Below are positions 8,032-17,710 of a stretch of DNA of 64,000 nt, piece by piece. The translations under genes and the position numbers were made by a program. The DNA is from Sphingomonas sp. (GTDB lineage: Bacteria; Pseudomonadota; Alphaproteobacteria; Sphingomonadales; Sphingomonadaceae). The notes below the pieces were generated by a model. That model was not told where the DNA came from and did not search any database. It saw nothing but the letters and a program-made list of their open reading frames with translations. The stretch is from NCBI RefSeq assembly GCF_017304635.1, contig NZ_JAFKMA010000001.1, positions 310,001 to 374,000 on the forward strand, given 5' to 3'. Numbering within the stretch: position 1 is the stretch's first letter; each line of letters opens with the position of its first letter.

Positions 8032-9525
8032 TCACGCCAATGCCGCCGTTTTGCTCTCGGCCATTCGGCTCGAGAGCACGATTTCGAGCAGGCGTAAGAT
8101 TGGATAGGCGATAATCGATATGACCATCGGCGCCAGGACGGAATTGACGAACGAGCCATCGACCGAAAAGCCGATCTTGAAGGCGATAAGGACGAACGGC
8201 ATCATGAACCAGTCGCGTTGGCGAACGACGCCGTAGGAAATCCGACTGACCAGCATGGCATAAATTCCGATCAACGGGCAGATCAGCAGCAAACCGACAT
8301 AGCCCATATTCCAGTAGGCGTCGGCGATGACGGTACCGCTGACCGCGCTACCCTCGAACCCTGTCAGTGCATAATAGAGATCGTTACCGCTTTGCGTAAC
8401 GATCGGTTTGTCGGGCCAGATGAACCGAGGCACCAGCGCGATTGCGGCATTAGCGATCGAATTGTCTGGCATACGTCGATCATACTGGTAGATTTCAAAG
8501 GCCGCCACGTTCACGTAGCTCAATCGCACGAGCGCTTCGTCGGAGCCGGTGCGAGTTCCCTCGCTATGGATACCCTTAGTATAGTCGATGTAATCGGCAA
8601 TGCGCTCGCTCAGCGTACCGCCTTCGGTATCGCCGTATTTCTGCGTTTGCAGAATGCGTGCATTGGCAACCATAGGTTGCAACAGCGCAAGGCTACCCAA
8701 TAACGCAATAGTGATTAGAACTGCCCGTACAATCGAGAAACGGTCGACCAGCAGGGCGATGCCGATAAACAACATCGGCAATAGCACCATCGTTTTGTTG
8801 AGGGCGATCAACCCTAAAACCACGTTGATCAGGACCAATGCCGCGATCAACAGTGCGCCGTACGTGCCGCGCTTAATCGCCCACAGGGCCACCAGGAACA
8901 TCCCGACCAAGTTCGTGGCGTCTAATACCGTGCGGACACTCCCGGCAATGGTCACATGCCACAGCCCTAATAAATTGGCGATGTCGACGAGGATGATGTT
9001 GGCGAGACCAGCCGCCAAGAAGATAAGACCGATCCCAAGCGTGTGCTGACCGATCGCGGAGACACGCGGTCGGCGCGTGAACGCTTTTCGTGCTGCAAGA
9101 TTGGTCCCAAATGCCGAGGCGATAATGAGGAAGGTGCCAGTACTCCAGATCAGGTTGGTCTTGGCGGCTTCTTCCGGCGTGAATGGATAGAGTGACAGGA
9201 GATAATCGCGGGTCGCATCGCGCACGATATACGGCAGCAGACCTCCGATGCCGATGACGACGAGCGTTGCTAGACGTAGGGCGAATAAAGGCGTCCAGAT
9301 CGTCTCCGGCATGACGCGTGCCATACGCCAATTCGCGACTCCCATGATGACCGCCATCGCCACGGGCGCACCAAAATCGACGAACATATAGCCACCGGCT
9401 ATCCAGAAAGCCCAATTCAGAACGACGAGGGCAAACAACGCCACCAGTTCCAGTGGATGCGGAGCCAACGTGTCGAACGCATTCGATCGTCCTGCAGTCA
9501 CCATATGAAGGTCAGAATGTGCCAT
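8032..9525 (-). CDS. Wzy-type polysaccharide repeat-unit polymerase (integral membrane)
   Basis: About 497 aa, with roughly a dozen hydrophobic segments and few conserved motifs, as in oligosaccharide repeat-unit polymerases. A large polar loop near the C-terminal third contains ALVPRFIWPDKP and DAYWNMGYVGLLL, patterns seen in Wzy/EpsG-like polymerases. It would join lipid-linked repeat units on the periplasmic face of the inner membrane. The ATG at 9525 shares its base with the TGA of the flippase gene (TGATG arrangement), so a longer upstream reading frame is not used. It is flanked by Wzx and Wza/Wzc. The polymerase assignment rests on topology and position more than on residue identity. 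Confidence 0.75.
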   Translation of the reverse strand: MAHSDLHMVTAGRSNAFDTLAPHPLELVALFALVVLNWAFWIAGGYMFVDFGAPVAMAVIMGVANWRMARVMPETIWTPLFALRLATLVVIGIGGLLPYIVRDATRDYLLSLYPFTPEEAAKTNLIWSTGTFLIIASAFGTNLAARKAFTRRPRVSAIGQHTLGIGLIFLAAGLANIILVDIANLLGLWHVTIAGSVRTVLDATNLVGMFLVALWAIKRGTYGALLIAALVLINVVLGLIALNKTMVLLPMLFIGIALLVDRFSIVRAVLITIALLGSLALLQPMVANARILQTQKYGDTEGGTLSERIADYIDYTKGIHSEGTRTGSDEALVRLSYVNVAAFEIYQYDRRMPDNSIANAAIALVPRFIWPDKPIVTQSGNDLYYALTGFEGSAVSGTVIADAYWNMGYVGLLLICPLIGIYAMLVSRISYGVVRQRDWFMMPFVLIAFKIGFSVDGSFVNSVLAPMVISIIAYPILRLLEIVLSSRMAESKTAALA

Positions 9526-11048
9526 CACGCTCTTCTGTAAAGGAGGCGGGCCGGCATCGCCAAGACCAGAGATCGCTGTCGCGGGGGCAATGCATAGAGC
9601 AAGACGGGAACGCCGGCGACCACGCTCCATACCGCCAGTTTGAGGACAGCGACGACGGGGCTCGGCGATACGATCAGCAGCTTGAGCGTCAACCCGACCA
9701 GCGACGCCCAGAAAATGCACACGAACAGGATCATCAACGAATCGAGCGCAAGGCGCCCGATCGGCACGCGGAACTTGCTTGCGACCAGCATCGTAATGAC
9801 CAGCCCGACACCGACGATCTCCCCGATTGCCAATCCAAGTACAAGTCCATCGATACCCAGTACGCGACCCAAAGCGACAGCGAGCGGTAGGCCAAGGATC
9901 AACTGAATGCCTGTGCCGATCCCTTGCGCGCGCGGCGCTCCGGCATAGATCGAAAGCATCGTCATCGGTGCGACCGGTGCCACGATGATGACCGGCAGCA
10001 ACAAAAGTGCGAGAGTCGATCGTGATCCCAAATCGGGCGTGCCGGTCCACAATGCGATAACCGTCTCACCGAATATCGTGATACCTGCTGCGGCCAGTGC
10101 CGCGAGCGCGACATTCAAGCGGGCGATCGCGAACACGCTCTTGACCAGCCGCTCGCTATCGCGTCGCGGATCAATCGTGGCCAGTTCCACACCGACCGCA
10201 GCGGAGAAGGTGGCGGCGACGGTCCGGCTGAAATTGACCAAGGTTCGCTGAACCGCCAACCCAGCCAGGCCGGCCCCGGCGAATCCCAGCCATGCCGCGA
10301 TCAGGATCGGTAGGCCAGCCAACAGATAGGTGTTGACCTGCACTGCGCTGTACCACCGCAATTCGCCAGCTGCGGCGAGCACTTGGCGGCGGCGCGGTTT
10401 ACGGAGGCGCAAGCGGATGTCGGTGTGGCGCCTGCGAACCAATGACAGACTCCAGATCGTGCCGAACAGCAATTCGGCGATTAGATAGACCGATGCTACG
10501 GCCAGAGGCCCCCCGCCCAGCAGCGTCGTCACAATGGCGCCAACGATGCCGGCCCCGGTTGCGCGCACGTCGGTCAGGATGACCAGGTGATATTCGCCAC
10601 GCCCGCGCAGTACCTGGGTAAATCCACCGCGAACAATGCGGAGCATCTGATAGCAGCACAATACGACCAGCACGACGTCCAGACCGGTCGCGTGCAAACG
10701 CAGGGCGTGCCCGATGTCGAATAGGGCGACCGATCCCGCGACGACGGCCAGAACGATCGCCGATAATCCCAGATAGAAACCGAGCCCGAGTTCGAAGAGC
10801 AGCTGGAACGCTCGCCGATGGCCGCGCCGTTCGGCTTTGACCAGCATGTTGCCGAGATAGATTTGGAAGCCGAGTTCGATCATTACAAGCAGGCTCGCCG
10901 TGGACCACAGTGTAGTCCAATCCGAGAAGCCGTTGACCTTCCAGGCGCGAACGAAAACACCAGTCAGTACGATGCGGTCGAGGATCGAAATGGCGAAGCT
11001 TAACGTCTGGCTGACGAAGTTGCGCGCCGAGCGACGGAGCAGGCTCAT
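9525..11048 (-). CDS. Wzx-type lipid-linked oligosaccharide flippase (MOP superfamily)
   Basis: 507 aa with 12-14 predicted membrane helices. The N-terminal segment MSLLRRSARNFVSQTLSFA and the overall layout match polysaccharide transport proteins of the MOP (MATE/MurJ) superfamily. It would move undecaprenyl-linked repeat units to the periplasm for the Wzy-like polymerase, encoded immediately downstream. The ATG at 11048 overlaps the TGA of the upstream glycosyltransferase by 4 bases, which decides against longer in-frame starts. It is the only flippase candidate in the locus; MurJ at 43.4 kb is the peptidoglycan one. Confidence 0.85.
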   Translation of the reverse strand: MSLLRRSARNFVSQTLSFAISILDRIVLTGVFVRAWKVNGFSDWTTLWSTASLLVMIELGFQIYLGNMLVKAERRGHRRAFQLLFELGLGFYLGLSAIVLAVVAGSVALFDIGHALRLHATGLDVVLVVLCCYQMLRIVRGGFTQVLRGRGEYHLVILTDVRATGAGIVGAIVTTLLGGGPLAVASVYLIAELLFGTIWSLSLVRRRHTDIRLRLRKPRRRQVLAAAGELRWYSAVQVNTYLLAGLPILIAAWLGFAGAGLAGLAVQRTLVNFSRTVAATFSAAVGVELATIDPRRDSERLVKSVFAIARLNVALAALAAAGITIFGETVIALWTGTPDLGSRSTLALLLLPVIIVAPVAPMTMLSIYAGAPRAQGIGTGIQLILGLPLAVALGRVLGIDGLVLGLAIGEIVGVGLVITMLVASKFRVPIGRLALDSLMILFVCIFWASLVGLTLKLLIVSPSPVVAVLKLAVWSVVAGVPVLLYALPPRQRSLVLAMPARLLYRRA

Positions 11049-12181
11049 GGCCGGCCAGCTTCGGTCAGGTCGCGTTCGATGTGCTCGTGATAACGTTCCG
11101 CGTAGGCCCGCCACGACAAGCGGTCGCGATCGGCCGGCGGCAGCATACCGCCCGCGCGTCCGATTTGGATCGCCCGTCGCATGGCTGCGGCCAAGGCGGT
11201 CGCATCTTCGACCGGGACTTCGATGATGCGGTTAGCCAAAGCTGGCGTGTACGCCAAGTCGCGCCCGCCGGTCTGATCGGTGCAAACCAGCGGCAGGCCA
11301 CTTGCCAATGCCTGGATCTGAACCAAAGCGAGCCCTTCTTCGCGTGAGGCGATCGCGAACGCGTCGGCCTGCTCGTAGAATTCCCGGAGCCGATGTTGAT
11401 CGACCGGGTCAACATGTTCGAAGCGGGGGTCGTTCGGGAACGGAAAGTCGCCGCGTCCTCCGATATGAATGAACCGAATCTCCGGCGTTAGCCGTAATGC
11501 TTCGACCAACACGTCCACACCCTTGCGTCGGAGCCAGCCGCCGCTGAAGACGACCGTCGGCGCGCCCTTACGTGGTGCCGTGTGCTGCGGAAAGTCGTTC
11601 AGGTCAACGCCGTACGGGTTGATCATAAGCTTGCCGATGGACGCACGATCGTGATCGAAACTACGGCGCACGTGCTCAGCCGGGATCATGATGCGATCCG
11701 CCATAGCGTAGCTTCTTCGCTCGCGGTCGATCGCAAACGGACTAGGGCCCTCTGCATCTTGTTCAGCCAGGATCGCAGCCTGTACGTCGATGTGTTTGCT
11801 GCCGCGCTCGACGAAGATCCGCGCACCGTAGCGCTCGCGTGCCGTCTGTGCCGCTTCGACGATCAACCCCGACATGCCGATGAACACGTCACATGGTTCC
11901 AACTTCGCACGAATCGCCCGGTTGAGCGAATGGGCATGCCAGCGCTCAAGCGTCCCGGGGGCCGCCTTGGGAGCGAGGCGTTGCCATGCGATCAGCGGTG
12001 CCATTGCCGGAAAAACGCTGCGACAAAATCGGCTGTCTAGTCCGAACTGTTCGGCGCGACGGTTGGGCAGGAGTGAGTAGAATGTGACGTCCATTCCAAG
12101 CGACACAAGTTCGCGCGCGAGGTCCAGTACATGAAAGCGACCATTTGTCGCGATCGCAATACGCAAGCGGCTTTTGGTCAT
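11045..12181 (-). CDS. Glycosyltransferase family 4
   Basis: A 378-aa GT-B glycosyltransferase. The C-terminal donor domain contains VVFSGGWLRRKGVDVLVEAL (start of the GT1_C domain) and the EX7E element SREEGLALVQIQALASG, followed by LPLVCTDQTGG. No signal peptide or membrane helix is present, so it should act on lipid-linked acceptors at the cytoplasmic face. It overlaps both neighbours by 4 bases (11045-11048 with Wzx, 12178-12181 with the upstream transferase). Linkage and sugar cannot be inferred. Confidence 0.85.
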   Translation of the reverse strand: MTKSRLRIAIATNGRFHVLDLARELVSLGMDVTFYSLLPNRRAEQFGLDSRFCRSVFPAMAPLIAWQRLAPKAAPGTLERWHAHSLNRAIRAKLEPCDVFIGMSGLIVEAAQTARERYGARIFVERGSKHIDVQAAILAEQDAEGPSPFAIDRERRSYAMADRIMIPAEHVRRSFDHDRASIGKLMINPYGVDLNDFPQHTAPRKGAPTVVFSGGWLRRKGVDVLVEALRLTPEIRFIHIGGRGDFPFPNDPRFEHVDPVDQHRLREFYEQADAFAIASREEGLALVQIQALASGLPLVCTDQTGGRDLAYTPALANRIIEVPVEDATALAAAMRRAIQIGRAGGMLPPADRDRLSWRAYAERYHEHIERDLTEAGRP

Positions 12182-13215
12182 CCCAACAGCGCCGCAATAT
12201 GACCATGCATCACCGCGACGACATCGTCGATGCTGTACGGCGACGTTTGGGCACGGCGCCGTCCGGCGTCGGCCAGTTCCCGCCGCCTGCCGTCTTCGGC
12301 GAGCAGCGCTGTCGCCTGGGCCAGCATTTCGTCTCGCGTCGAGAACCCTGCATATTCCGTTCCGTCGACGAAATGCGCGTCATGCTCGGCGGTCTTTTCG
12401 GCGAGCATTGGGCGCGCCATTGCGGGAATTTCGATGCTGCGCTGGGTGATCTGGTCGCGATTCATCTTACGCAGGAAGCACATGGCGATCTTGCCGTGAT
12501 GCATTGCCCGCGCATAGTCGTCGTCGATCACGGCGGGACGCACCGTGACTCCGTCGTCCTCTAAAACGCGCCATCCCTTGCTCAAGCGGCTCGCAGTATT
12601 GCCATGGACAAGCACGCGCATGCCCGTCCGAGCCAATGCCCGAAGGTCATCTTCGCGTTCCTTTTCGTGCGTTCCAACGAAAACGATATCGAATGCCTCG
12701 AAATCGGCACCGACCTCTGCGCTAGTCAATGGTCGGTGGATTGCGGGATTATACATGTTCCCGACGAGAATGGGCCGATGGACGCCGCGCTCGCGCAGTT
12801 CCTCGACATTGAACGTTTTGGTAGTGAAGAACAGGTCCCATAGCGGCAGGCTCCGAACCAGCCATTTCGAACTGTTGTGCGGGGCGACGATGTCATCGGG
12901 TGATGAGAATACGAGTTTGGCACCAAGCGAAGCGATTTCCGTCAATGTCTTGGGTCGAATGCCGCGGGCATTGTCGACGAAAACGATATCGGGCTGAACG
13001 TTCCTGACCATCGCGAGTAACGCTGCATTTTCGCCGCCGAAATCGACCGACATGCCGAGCCGACGTAACAGGCTGGCGGCATTAAGACGCAGGAAGCCTC
13101 GCAGTCGTGGGATTGCACTCCGATGGACCTCGACACCCGGCAGACGCGCAAACGCCTCGGCGCGCTGACGTGCGTGATGGCCGAGCCCCATGTCGCCGTG
13201 ATAAACGAGCTTCAT
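12178..13215 (-). CDS. CgeB-like glycosyltransferase
   Basis: 345 aa from ATG 13215, which overlaps the TGA of the upstream gene (13212-13215). The sequence starts MKLVYHGDMGLGHHARQR, a GT-B opening with a Gly-rich loop. The second half carries DIVFVGTHEKEREDDLRAL and the segment QRSIEIPAMARPMLAEKTAEH, where the C-terminal part of CgeB/Glyco_trans_1_2 proteins places its donor-binding acidic residues. In this family the transferase is often encoded among other EPS transferases, as here. Specificity unknown. ATGA overlaps at both ends argue for strict co-translation with its neighbours. Confidence 0.75.
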   Translation of the reverse strand: MKLVYHGDMGLGHHARQRAEAFARLPGVEVHRSAIPRLRGFLRLNAASLLRRLGMSVDFGGENAALLAMVRNVQPDIVFVDNARGIRPKTLTEIASLGAKLVFSSPDDIVAPHNSSKWLVRSLPLWDLFFTTKTFNVEELRERGVHRPILVGNMYNPAIHRPLTSAEVGADFEAFDIVFVGTHEKEREDDLRALARTGMRVLVHGNTASRLSKGWRVLEDDGVTVRPAVIDDDYARAMHHGKIAMCFLRKMNRDQITQRSIEIPAMARPMLAEKTAEHDAHFVDGTEYAGFSTRDEMLAQATALLAEDGRRRELADAGRRRAQTSPYSIDDVVAVMHGHIAALLG

Positions 13216-14441
13216 ATGGTGGCGGTGCTGTATCCGACCGAGACCAATGCCGCCCGCAGTCCGGCGAGGTTTTCGGCATAGCTCCACCGATCGATGATCT
13301 GACGGCTTCGCTCGCCATAGCGCCGGCGCAGCGCCTGGTCGCATACCAGCGGCCGCAACGCATCGACCAGACCGCCGACGTCGCGCGCATTGAAAATGGC
13401 TCCGTTTTCTCCCGGGCGGACCAAATCACCAACGCATCCGATCTCTTCGCTCCCGACGACCGGCAGGCCAGCGCACATGGCTTCGTTGAAGATCAGACCC
13501 CAGGGTTCGTCTTCGGACGGCAAAACGAATACGTCCGCCGCGGCGAAAGCGGCCGGCAACTCGGTCTGGTTGACGAAGCCCGCGAAATGGACGGGGAGGG
13601 TAGGTTCGGACCTCGCCTGCTGTTGAAGCGCGGCATTCAACTCGCCGGTCCCGACGAACAGCAATTCCACCGGCCGCCCTTCTCGCGCCAGGATCTGGCA
13701 AGCCGCGAGCAGATCGTCGGGATGTTTGCGATGCGTTAGCTTGGACGCGTAGAGCATAACGGTGCCATCGGACGACAGGCCGAGAGCGGCGCGTTTCGAG
13801 GCCCGTTCCGTTGCCGTCAAAGCGCTTGCTGTGACGAAGCGGTCGTTGTCGACAGTGTAGGGGTAAAAGTGGATTTTGGCATCGGCAATGCCTAACGACC
13901 GATAGAACGCCGCATTCTTCGTTCCAATCGCCAGAAAGCCGGCCATCTGCGAGAACAAGGTTTTGAGCGTCGCCGGACGCAGTCGGGATTTGATACCGCT
14001 GCGCGGCAGGCCAAGATGCGTCTCGGCTTTGTAGAAGACCGGAATGCCGGCCGCGCGAGCCGCAGCCAAGGCGATCAGATTGGCAGCGTAATTGTGTCCG
14101 TGCAGTACCAGAGCATCGAGATCCAGGCGAAGAATAGCGCTGCCGATCGCCGGAGATGCCAAGGAAAAGAAGCCGTACGGTTCGGCGGTTCCGACATTTC
14201 TTCCAACAAAATGATGTTCGTACCCCGCAAGCAGATCGATGTCCCAGCGGATTGCCTGTCCGAACTGTTTGTCGACCGCGCCGCGTAGACTAAAATCGGT
14301 CAGATAAATCGCAACCGGTTCTATGTCGGGCGATCGGTTCAGATATGCGTAGAGCGGCGCAGCATATTGGATCGGGTGCGAGTTGAGAAATCCGACCCGC
14401 GTGCGGTGGTCGTCCCGCGCATGACGTGGTCGAGCTGACAT
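13212..14441 (-). CDS. Glycosyltransferase family 4
   Basis: A 409-aa GT-B enzyme. The N-terminal acceptor domain begins VGFLNSHPIQYAAPLYAYL; the segment HSHPIQY-like is common in GT4 enzymes that act on O-antigen sugars. The donor domain has VMLYASKLTHRKHPDDLLAA, LLFVGTGEL and the EX7E motif in PSEDEPWGLIFNEAMCAG. The closing region RPGENGAIFNARD is typical of GT4. It is expected to be cytosolic and to add one sugar of the repeat unit. It begins with ATG at 14441, 52 bases after the preceding transferase gene, and overlaps the next by 4 bases. Confidence 0.87.
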   Translation of the reverse strand: MSARPRHARDDHRTRVGFLNSHPIQYAAPLYAYLNRSPDIEPVAIYLTDFSLRGAVDKQFGQAIRWDIDLLAGYEHHFVGRNVGTAEPYGFFSLASPAIGSAILRLDLDALVLHGHNYAANLIALAAARAAGIPVFYKAETHLGLPRSGIKSRLRPATLKTLFSQMAGFLAIGTKNAAFYRSLGIADAKIHFYPYTVDNDRFVTASALTATERASKRAALGLSSDGTVMLYASKLTHRKHPDDLLAACQILAREGRPVELLFVGTGELNAALQQQARSEPTLPVHFAGFVNQTELPAAFAAADVFVLPSEDEPWGLIFNEAMCAGLPVVGSEEIGCVGDLVRPGENGAIFNARDVGGLVDALRPLVCDQALRRRYGERSRQIIDRWSYAENLAGLRAALVSVGYSTATI

Positions 14442-14493
14442 TATTCCAATCTCTATCTAGCGGAGACGAACGGCGTCGACTTGCGGAGCGGCA

Positions 14494-15660
14494 TTAGCCT
14501 GCATCGCCAACGGATTGCGAGCGACCCATAGCTTCGAACAGGCATTTCGCAAGTGCTGCCGTATCTTCCGCCGGGTTCAATCGACGTTCGATATAACTAC
14601 GCACACGCTGGCGTTGTGCGGCTCGATCGGTGGGCGAACTGTTCGCCAGCACGCGAACGGCGACGACAAAATCTTGGGGACGATCCAGCGGAATGTCCCA
14701 GCCTATGCCGTTTGTCGCCAGACCACGCCATGGTGTCTGGTCGCTGAGCAGAACAGGCGTGCCCGCGCTCATCGCATCGACGATCGCATGGCCAAAATTC
14801 TCACCCATCGTCGGCAGCAGAAACAGGTCTGCGCCAGCCAGCGTTGCCACGACATTGTTCTGCGCGATCGCCCCGTGGACGTTGACGCTCAGTGTTGGTG
14901 GGGCGCCCGCGATCGCAACCTTGCATTCCGTCCAATACGCCTCGTCGGTTACAGGGCCGTAAATGTCGAAATCGATCGGGATTCCAGCACGTCCGAGAAT
15001 ATCGAGCGCCAAGGTGAGGTTCTTCTTGCGATCGATCCGGCTGAGAAAGGCGACGCGCAGACGCCCACCCGCGATCTCGTCGCCGCGTGGCGGCATCGGG
15101 GCGAGCGGTCGAATATTGGGACCGAGCAGGATAGGTCCGGTGCCGATCAAGGCGCGCCGCAGATATTCGCCTTCCTCGAGCGTCGTCGCCTGGATTGCGA
15201 CGTCGGTAAGCAGCCCGCCGAATCGCGCCACCTTGAGAAACAAGGACTTTCGGCCGTGCTTCAGGGCAAACGCGCCTGGCGAGAACTCGCCGCGGGGTGC
15301 CACCATCATGGGGCGCCGCGGGATCAACCCGAGCCGGCGCTGTACCAACGCCGGCACGGTCAGTTCCATGTCGAACATTCCGTTCGAGACCAGCAGGTCA
15401 TACGGCGTTGTCGCCAGCAATCGGCGCAGTCCAGTAGCGCCGAACGCGTCGCGCGACAAAGCGATACGATCAACACCGTGCAGCGTCGTCCATTGCCCGG
15501 TCGGCTCGCTGCCGAGTCGCATCGAGACGATGCGGAAGCGAAATAGATCGGAAAGGGCGTCGACCATGCGCAGAAGGCTCTGGTTGGGGCCGGTCGCATC
15601 GAATCCTGGCTGGAAGACGCCGAGCAACGTCAATATGACGGGTCTGTTATCGAAAACCAT
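14494..15660 (-). CDS. Glycosyltransferase family 4
   Basis: A 388-aa GT-B glycosyltransferase. The N-terminal half contains PGFDATGPNQSLLRMVDAL; the segment MMVAPRGEFSPGAFALKHGR is typical of GT4 proteins in colanic-acid/EPS loci. The donor domain has RVAFLSRIDRKKNLTLAL and the EX7E element LPTMGENFGHAIVDAMSAGT. Its ATG (15660) directly abuts the stop codon of the upstream family 2 transferase gene (15661-15663). Sugar specificity is not predictable. Confidence 0.87.
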   Translation of the reverse strand: MVFDNRPVILTLLGVFQPGFDATGPNQSLLRMVDALSDLFRFRIVSMRLGSEPTGQWTTLHGVDRIALSRDAFGATGLRRLLATTPYDLLVSNGMFDMELTVPALVQRRLGLIPRRPMMVAPRGEFSPGAFALKHGRKSLFLKVARFGGLLTDVAIQATTLEEGEYLRRALIGTGPILLGPNIRPLAPMPPRGDEIAGGRLRVAFLSRIDRKKNLTLALDILGRAGIPIDFDIYGPVTDEAYWTECKVAIAGAPPTLSVNVHGAIAQNNVVATLAGADLFLLPTMGENFGHAIVDAMSAGTPVLLSDQTPWRGLATNGIGWDIPLDRPQDFVVAVRVLANSSPTDRAAQRQRVRSYIERRLNPAEDTAALAKCLFEAMGRSQSVGDAG

Positions 15661-16581
15661 TCAGATTTCCGATGGGGTCAACACGATCTTGTACCGCTCG
15701 GCCAGATGGGCACGAAATGCATCGAGACCATGCTCTGCGATGTAACGCCGCCCTTCATCGACTTTGGCGTCCATCAACATGAAGTTCCAATATCCCTGCA
15801 AGAAATGGAATACGAACCCGCGGCGACCATCCAGGAAGCCGAGCCGCAAAAAATATCGTTGCAGGAAATATAGGGTAGCGCGAAGGTATAACGGGCTACG
15901 CGCATAGATGCTATTGCGCATGAATCTTTTTCGTTGGGCTCGGGCATTCAACTGTTCGGCTGTCGCATTGCGCGGGATAAGCTCGTATTCCAGGTTAAGG
16001 AATTCGACCATCTGTCGCGTCGTATAGCTGTTATGCTTATCGGTCCACCACGTCAGGTCGCGAAGATTGTCGTCAACCAGATCCCCGGTTTTCAACCAGA
16101 TCGTCCTGCCGTGAAGCATAGCGACGTGTTCATCCATCCAACGTTGTTCGACATGCGCCGCGCCGGCGCGCCAGAGGCGAGTCAGAACTGTCTTGTAATA
16201 ACCACCCCAACGTATCCACCGGCCCTGAAAATAAACCTTGCGGCGCATTTCGATGCCGGTGACGTCAGGCGGGAGTCCGGGAAGGGTGGCACTGATTTCC
16301 GCAATCAACTGGTCTTCGAGGTATTCATCGGCATCGACCCGCAAAACCCAACCTTGCGTCACTGCCGCTTGTTCGAGACCCCATGCGAACTGAGCCGCAT
16401 GGTTGACGAAGGCATGCTGATAAACCTCAGCGCCAGCCGCACGCGCGATGGCGACGGTGTCATCTGTCGAGAAGCTGTCGATCACCACGAGTCGATCCGC
16501 GAGCGGCCGCAGCCGTGCCAGGCAGCGGCCGAGATGAACGGACTCGTTGAAGGTAAGCACGACAGCGGTGATCGACGTCAT
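15661..16581 (-). CDS. Glycosyltransferase family 2
   Basis: 306 aa from ATG 16581. GT-A fold: ITAVVLTFNESVHLGRCL at the N terminus, then VVIDSFSTDDT (nucleotide-binding Asp residues) and the DXD-type metal site in VLRVDADEYLED. It resembles the WaaE/KdtX-like branch, which ends in a basic, aromatic region (here YLRATLYFLQRYFLRLGFLD) that probably lies on the membrane. It would add a sugar to a lipid-linked or core acceptor. It starts 10 bases after the acyltransferase stop and abuts the next transferase without any gap. Confidence 0.87.
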   Translation of the reverse strand: MTSITAVVLTFNESVHLGRCLARLRPLADRLVVIDSFSTDDTVAIARAAGAEVYQHAFVNHAAQFAWGLEQAAVTQGWVLRVDADEYLEDQLIAEISATLPGLPPDVTGIEMRRKVYFQGRWIRWGGYYKTVLTRLWRAGAAHVEQRWMDEHVAMLHGRTIWLKTGDLVDDNLRDLTWWTDKHNSYTTRQMVEFLNLEYELIPRNATAEQLNARAQRKRFMRNSIYARSPLYLRATLYFLQRYFLRLGFLDGRRGFVFHFLQGYWNFMLMDAKVDEGRRYIAEHGLDAFRAHLAERYKIVLTPSEI

Positions 16582-16591
16582 GGCAACCACC

Positions 16592-17710
16592 TTAAGCCGC
16601 AACCTTGCGGCCGAACACGCGCCATGGCTGTTCGACATACCGGTAAGTCATTTCGGATGTCGCGATCACGAAAGCTAAATACACCAGTGCGGCGGCATTG
16701 CCGACCAGGATCGATTCGCCCTGATGCAGACGACGCAAAACGAAGTCGATCGACGTTACGATCGGAGTATGGACCATATAGATGGAATAGGATCGTTTGC
16801 CGAGGTGTTCGAGTGGCTTGATCTCCAATATGCGTCGTACAATCGACCCATGGTCGGCCGCCATGAGTCCGATGAGGAGGGCGAAGACAAAAGGGACAAA
16901 ATAGCCAATCCACTGGTTTGATCCCGTACGTGCGATCATGGTGAGTGCGCACGCGATGACAGCCAACTGCGACCAACCGGCGATCGACGGCGGGAGGGAG
17001 AATGTCGATTTGCGGTCGATCACCATCTGCACGAGCACGCCGAGTGCAAAGCTTGCGATACACCGGATGAAGCTGTGCGCGAAAACGCCTTCAACGCCGA
17101 GCGGACCGTTGAGCCATGCCAGCAACGCCATCCCGGCAATCGCAAGGAACGACCATACCGACCACTGCAGGCGGTGGCGACAGCCCAACGCGATCAGGGC
17201 AAATGTGCAATATGCGAACCATTCGGTGCTGATGCTCCAGCTGGGCGCGTTCAGGATCTGTCGGTTTGTGAACCCCATCGCTTGTAACAGCGTAAGGTTG
17301 AGCGGCACGAGCCATGACCAATCTTTTGTGACCGTTGCCGGGCCTATCTCGCTTCCCGGCGTGCCGACTAGGTTGCGCGCAGCGATCAACGCAGCCATTG
17401 CCAACAGGGTAACGAGATGAAGCGGATAGAGGCGGAAGAAGCGTCGTATCAGGAAACGTTTTACCGACCCTAAGCTCTGCAAGCGATCACGATAGTTCAT
17501 CGCGATCACGAAGCCTGACAGAACGAAGAAGAAATCGACGAACAACCAGGCCTCAGGGATGAACGGCACGGCCTTCAGCGATGTCGGCCACGGAATATGA
17601 ACGATCGTCACCAGAATGGCGCACAGGAAGCGAAGCGATTCCAGATTCCAGTAATATCGCCGATCGCCTGCATAAGTACGCAGAGCTGGTACCTCTGACG
17701 GGGCGGTCAT
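16592..17710 (-). CDS. Acyltransferase family 3 membrane protein (OafA-like)
   Basis: A 372-aa integral membrane protein with about ten hydrophobic helices. The N-terminal segment RFLCAILVTIVHIPWP contains the conserved catalytic-type His of acyltransferase-3 proteins, followed by FFFVLSGFVIAMNYRDRL, a hallmark of the family, and RFFRLYPLHL. No C-terminal SGNH domain is attached. Such proteins O-acetylate or otherwise acylate sugars of exopolysaccharides across the inner membrane. It is translationally coupled to the oxidoreductase gene upstream (ATGA at 17707-17710). Confidence 0.9.
   Translation of the reverse strand: MTAPSEVPALRTYAGDRRYYWNLESLRFLCAILVTIVHIPWPTSLKAVPFIPEAWLFVDFFFVLSGFVIAMNYRDRLQSLGSVKRFLIRRFFRLYPLHLVTLLAMAALIAARNLVGTPGSEIGPATVTKDWSWLVPLNLTLLQAMGFTNRQILNAPSWSISTEWFAYCTFALIALGCRHRLQWSVWSFLAIAGMALLAWLNGPLGVEGVFAHSFIRCIASFALGVLVQMVIDRKSTFSLPPSIAGWSQLAVIACALTMIARTGSNQWIGYFVPFVFALLIGLMAADHGSIVRRILEIKPLEHLGKRSYSIYMVHTPIVTSIDFVLRRLHQGESILVGNAAALVYLAFVIATSEMTYRYVEQPWRVFGRKVAA

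Noticed and set aside
9526-10050. N-terminal extension of the Wzy-like protein into the Wzx gene
   Set aside because: The extension is Arg/Asp-rich, overlaps a well-supported gene in another frame, and the ATG at 9525 fits the coupled start-stop pattern of the operon.
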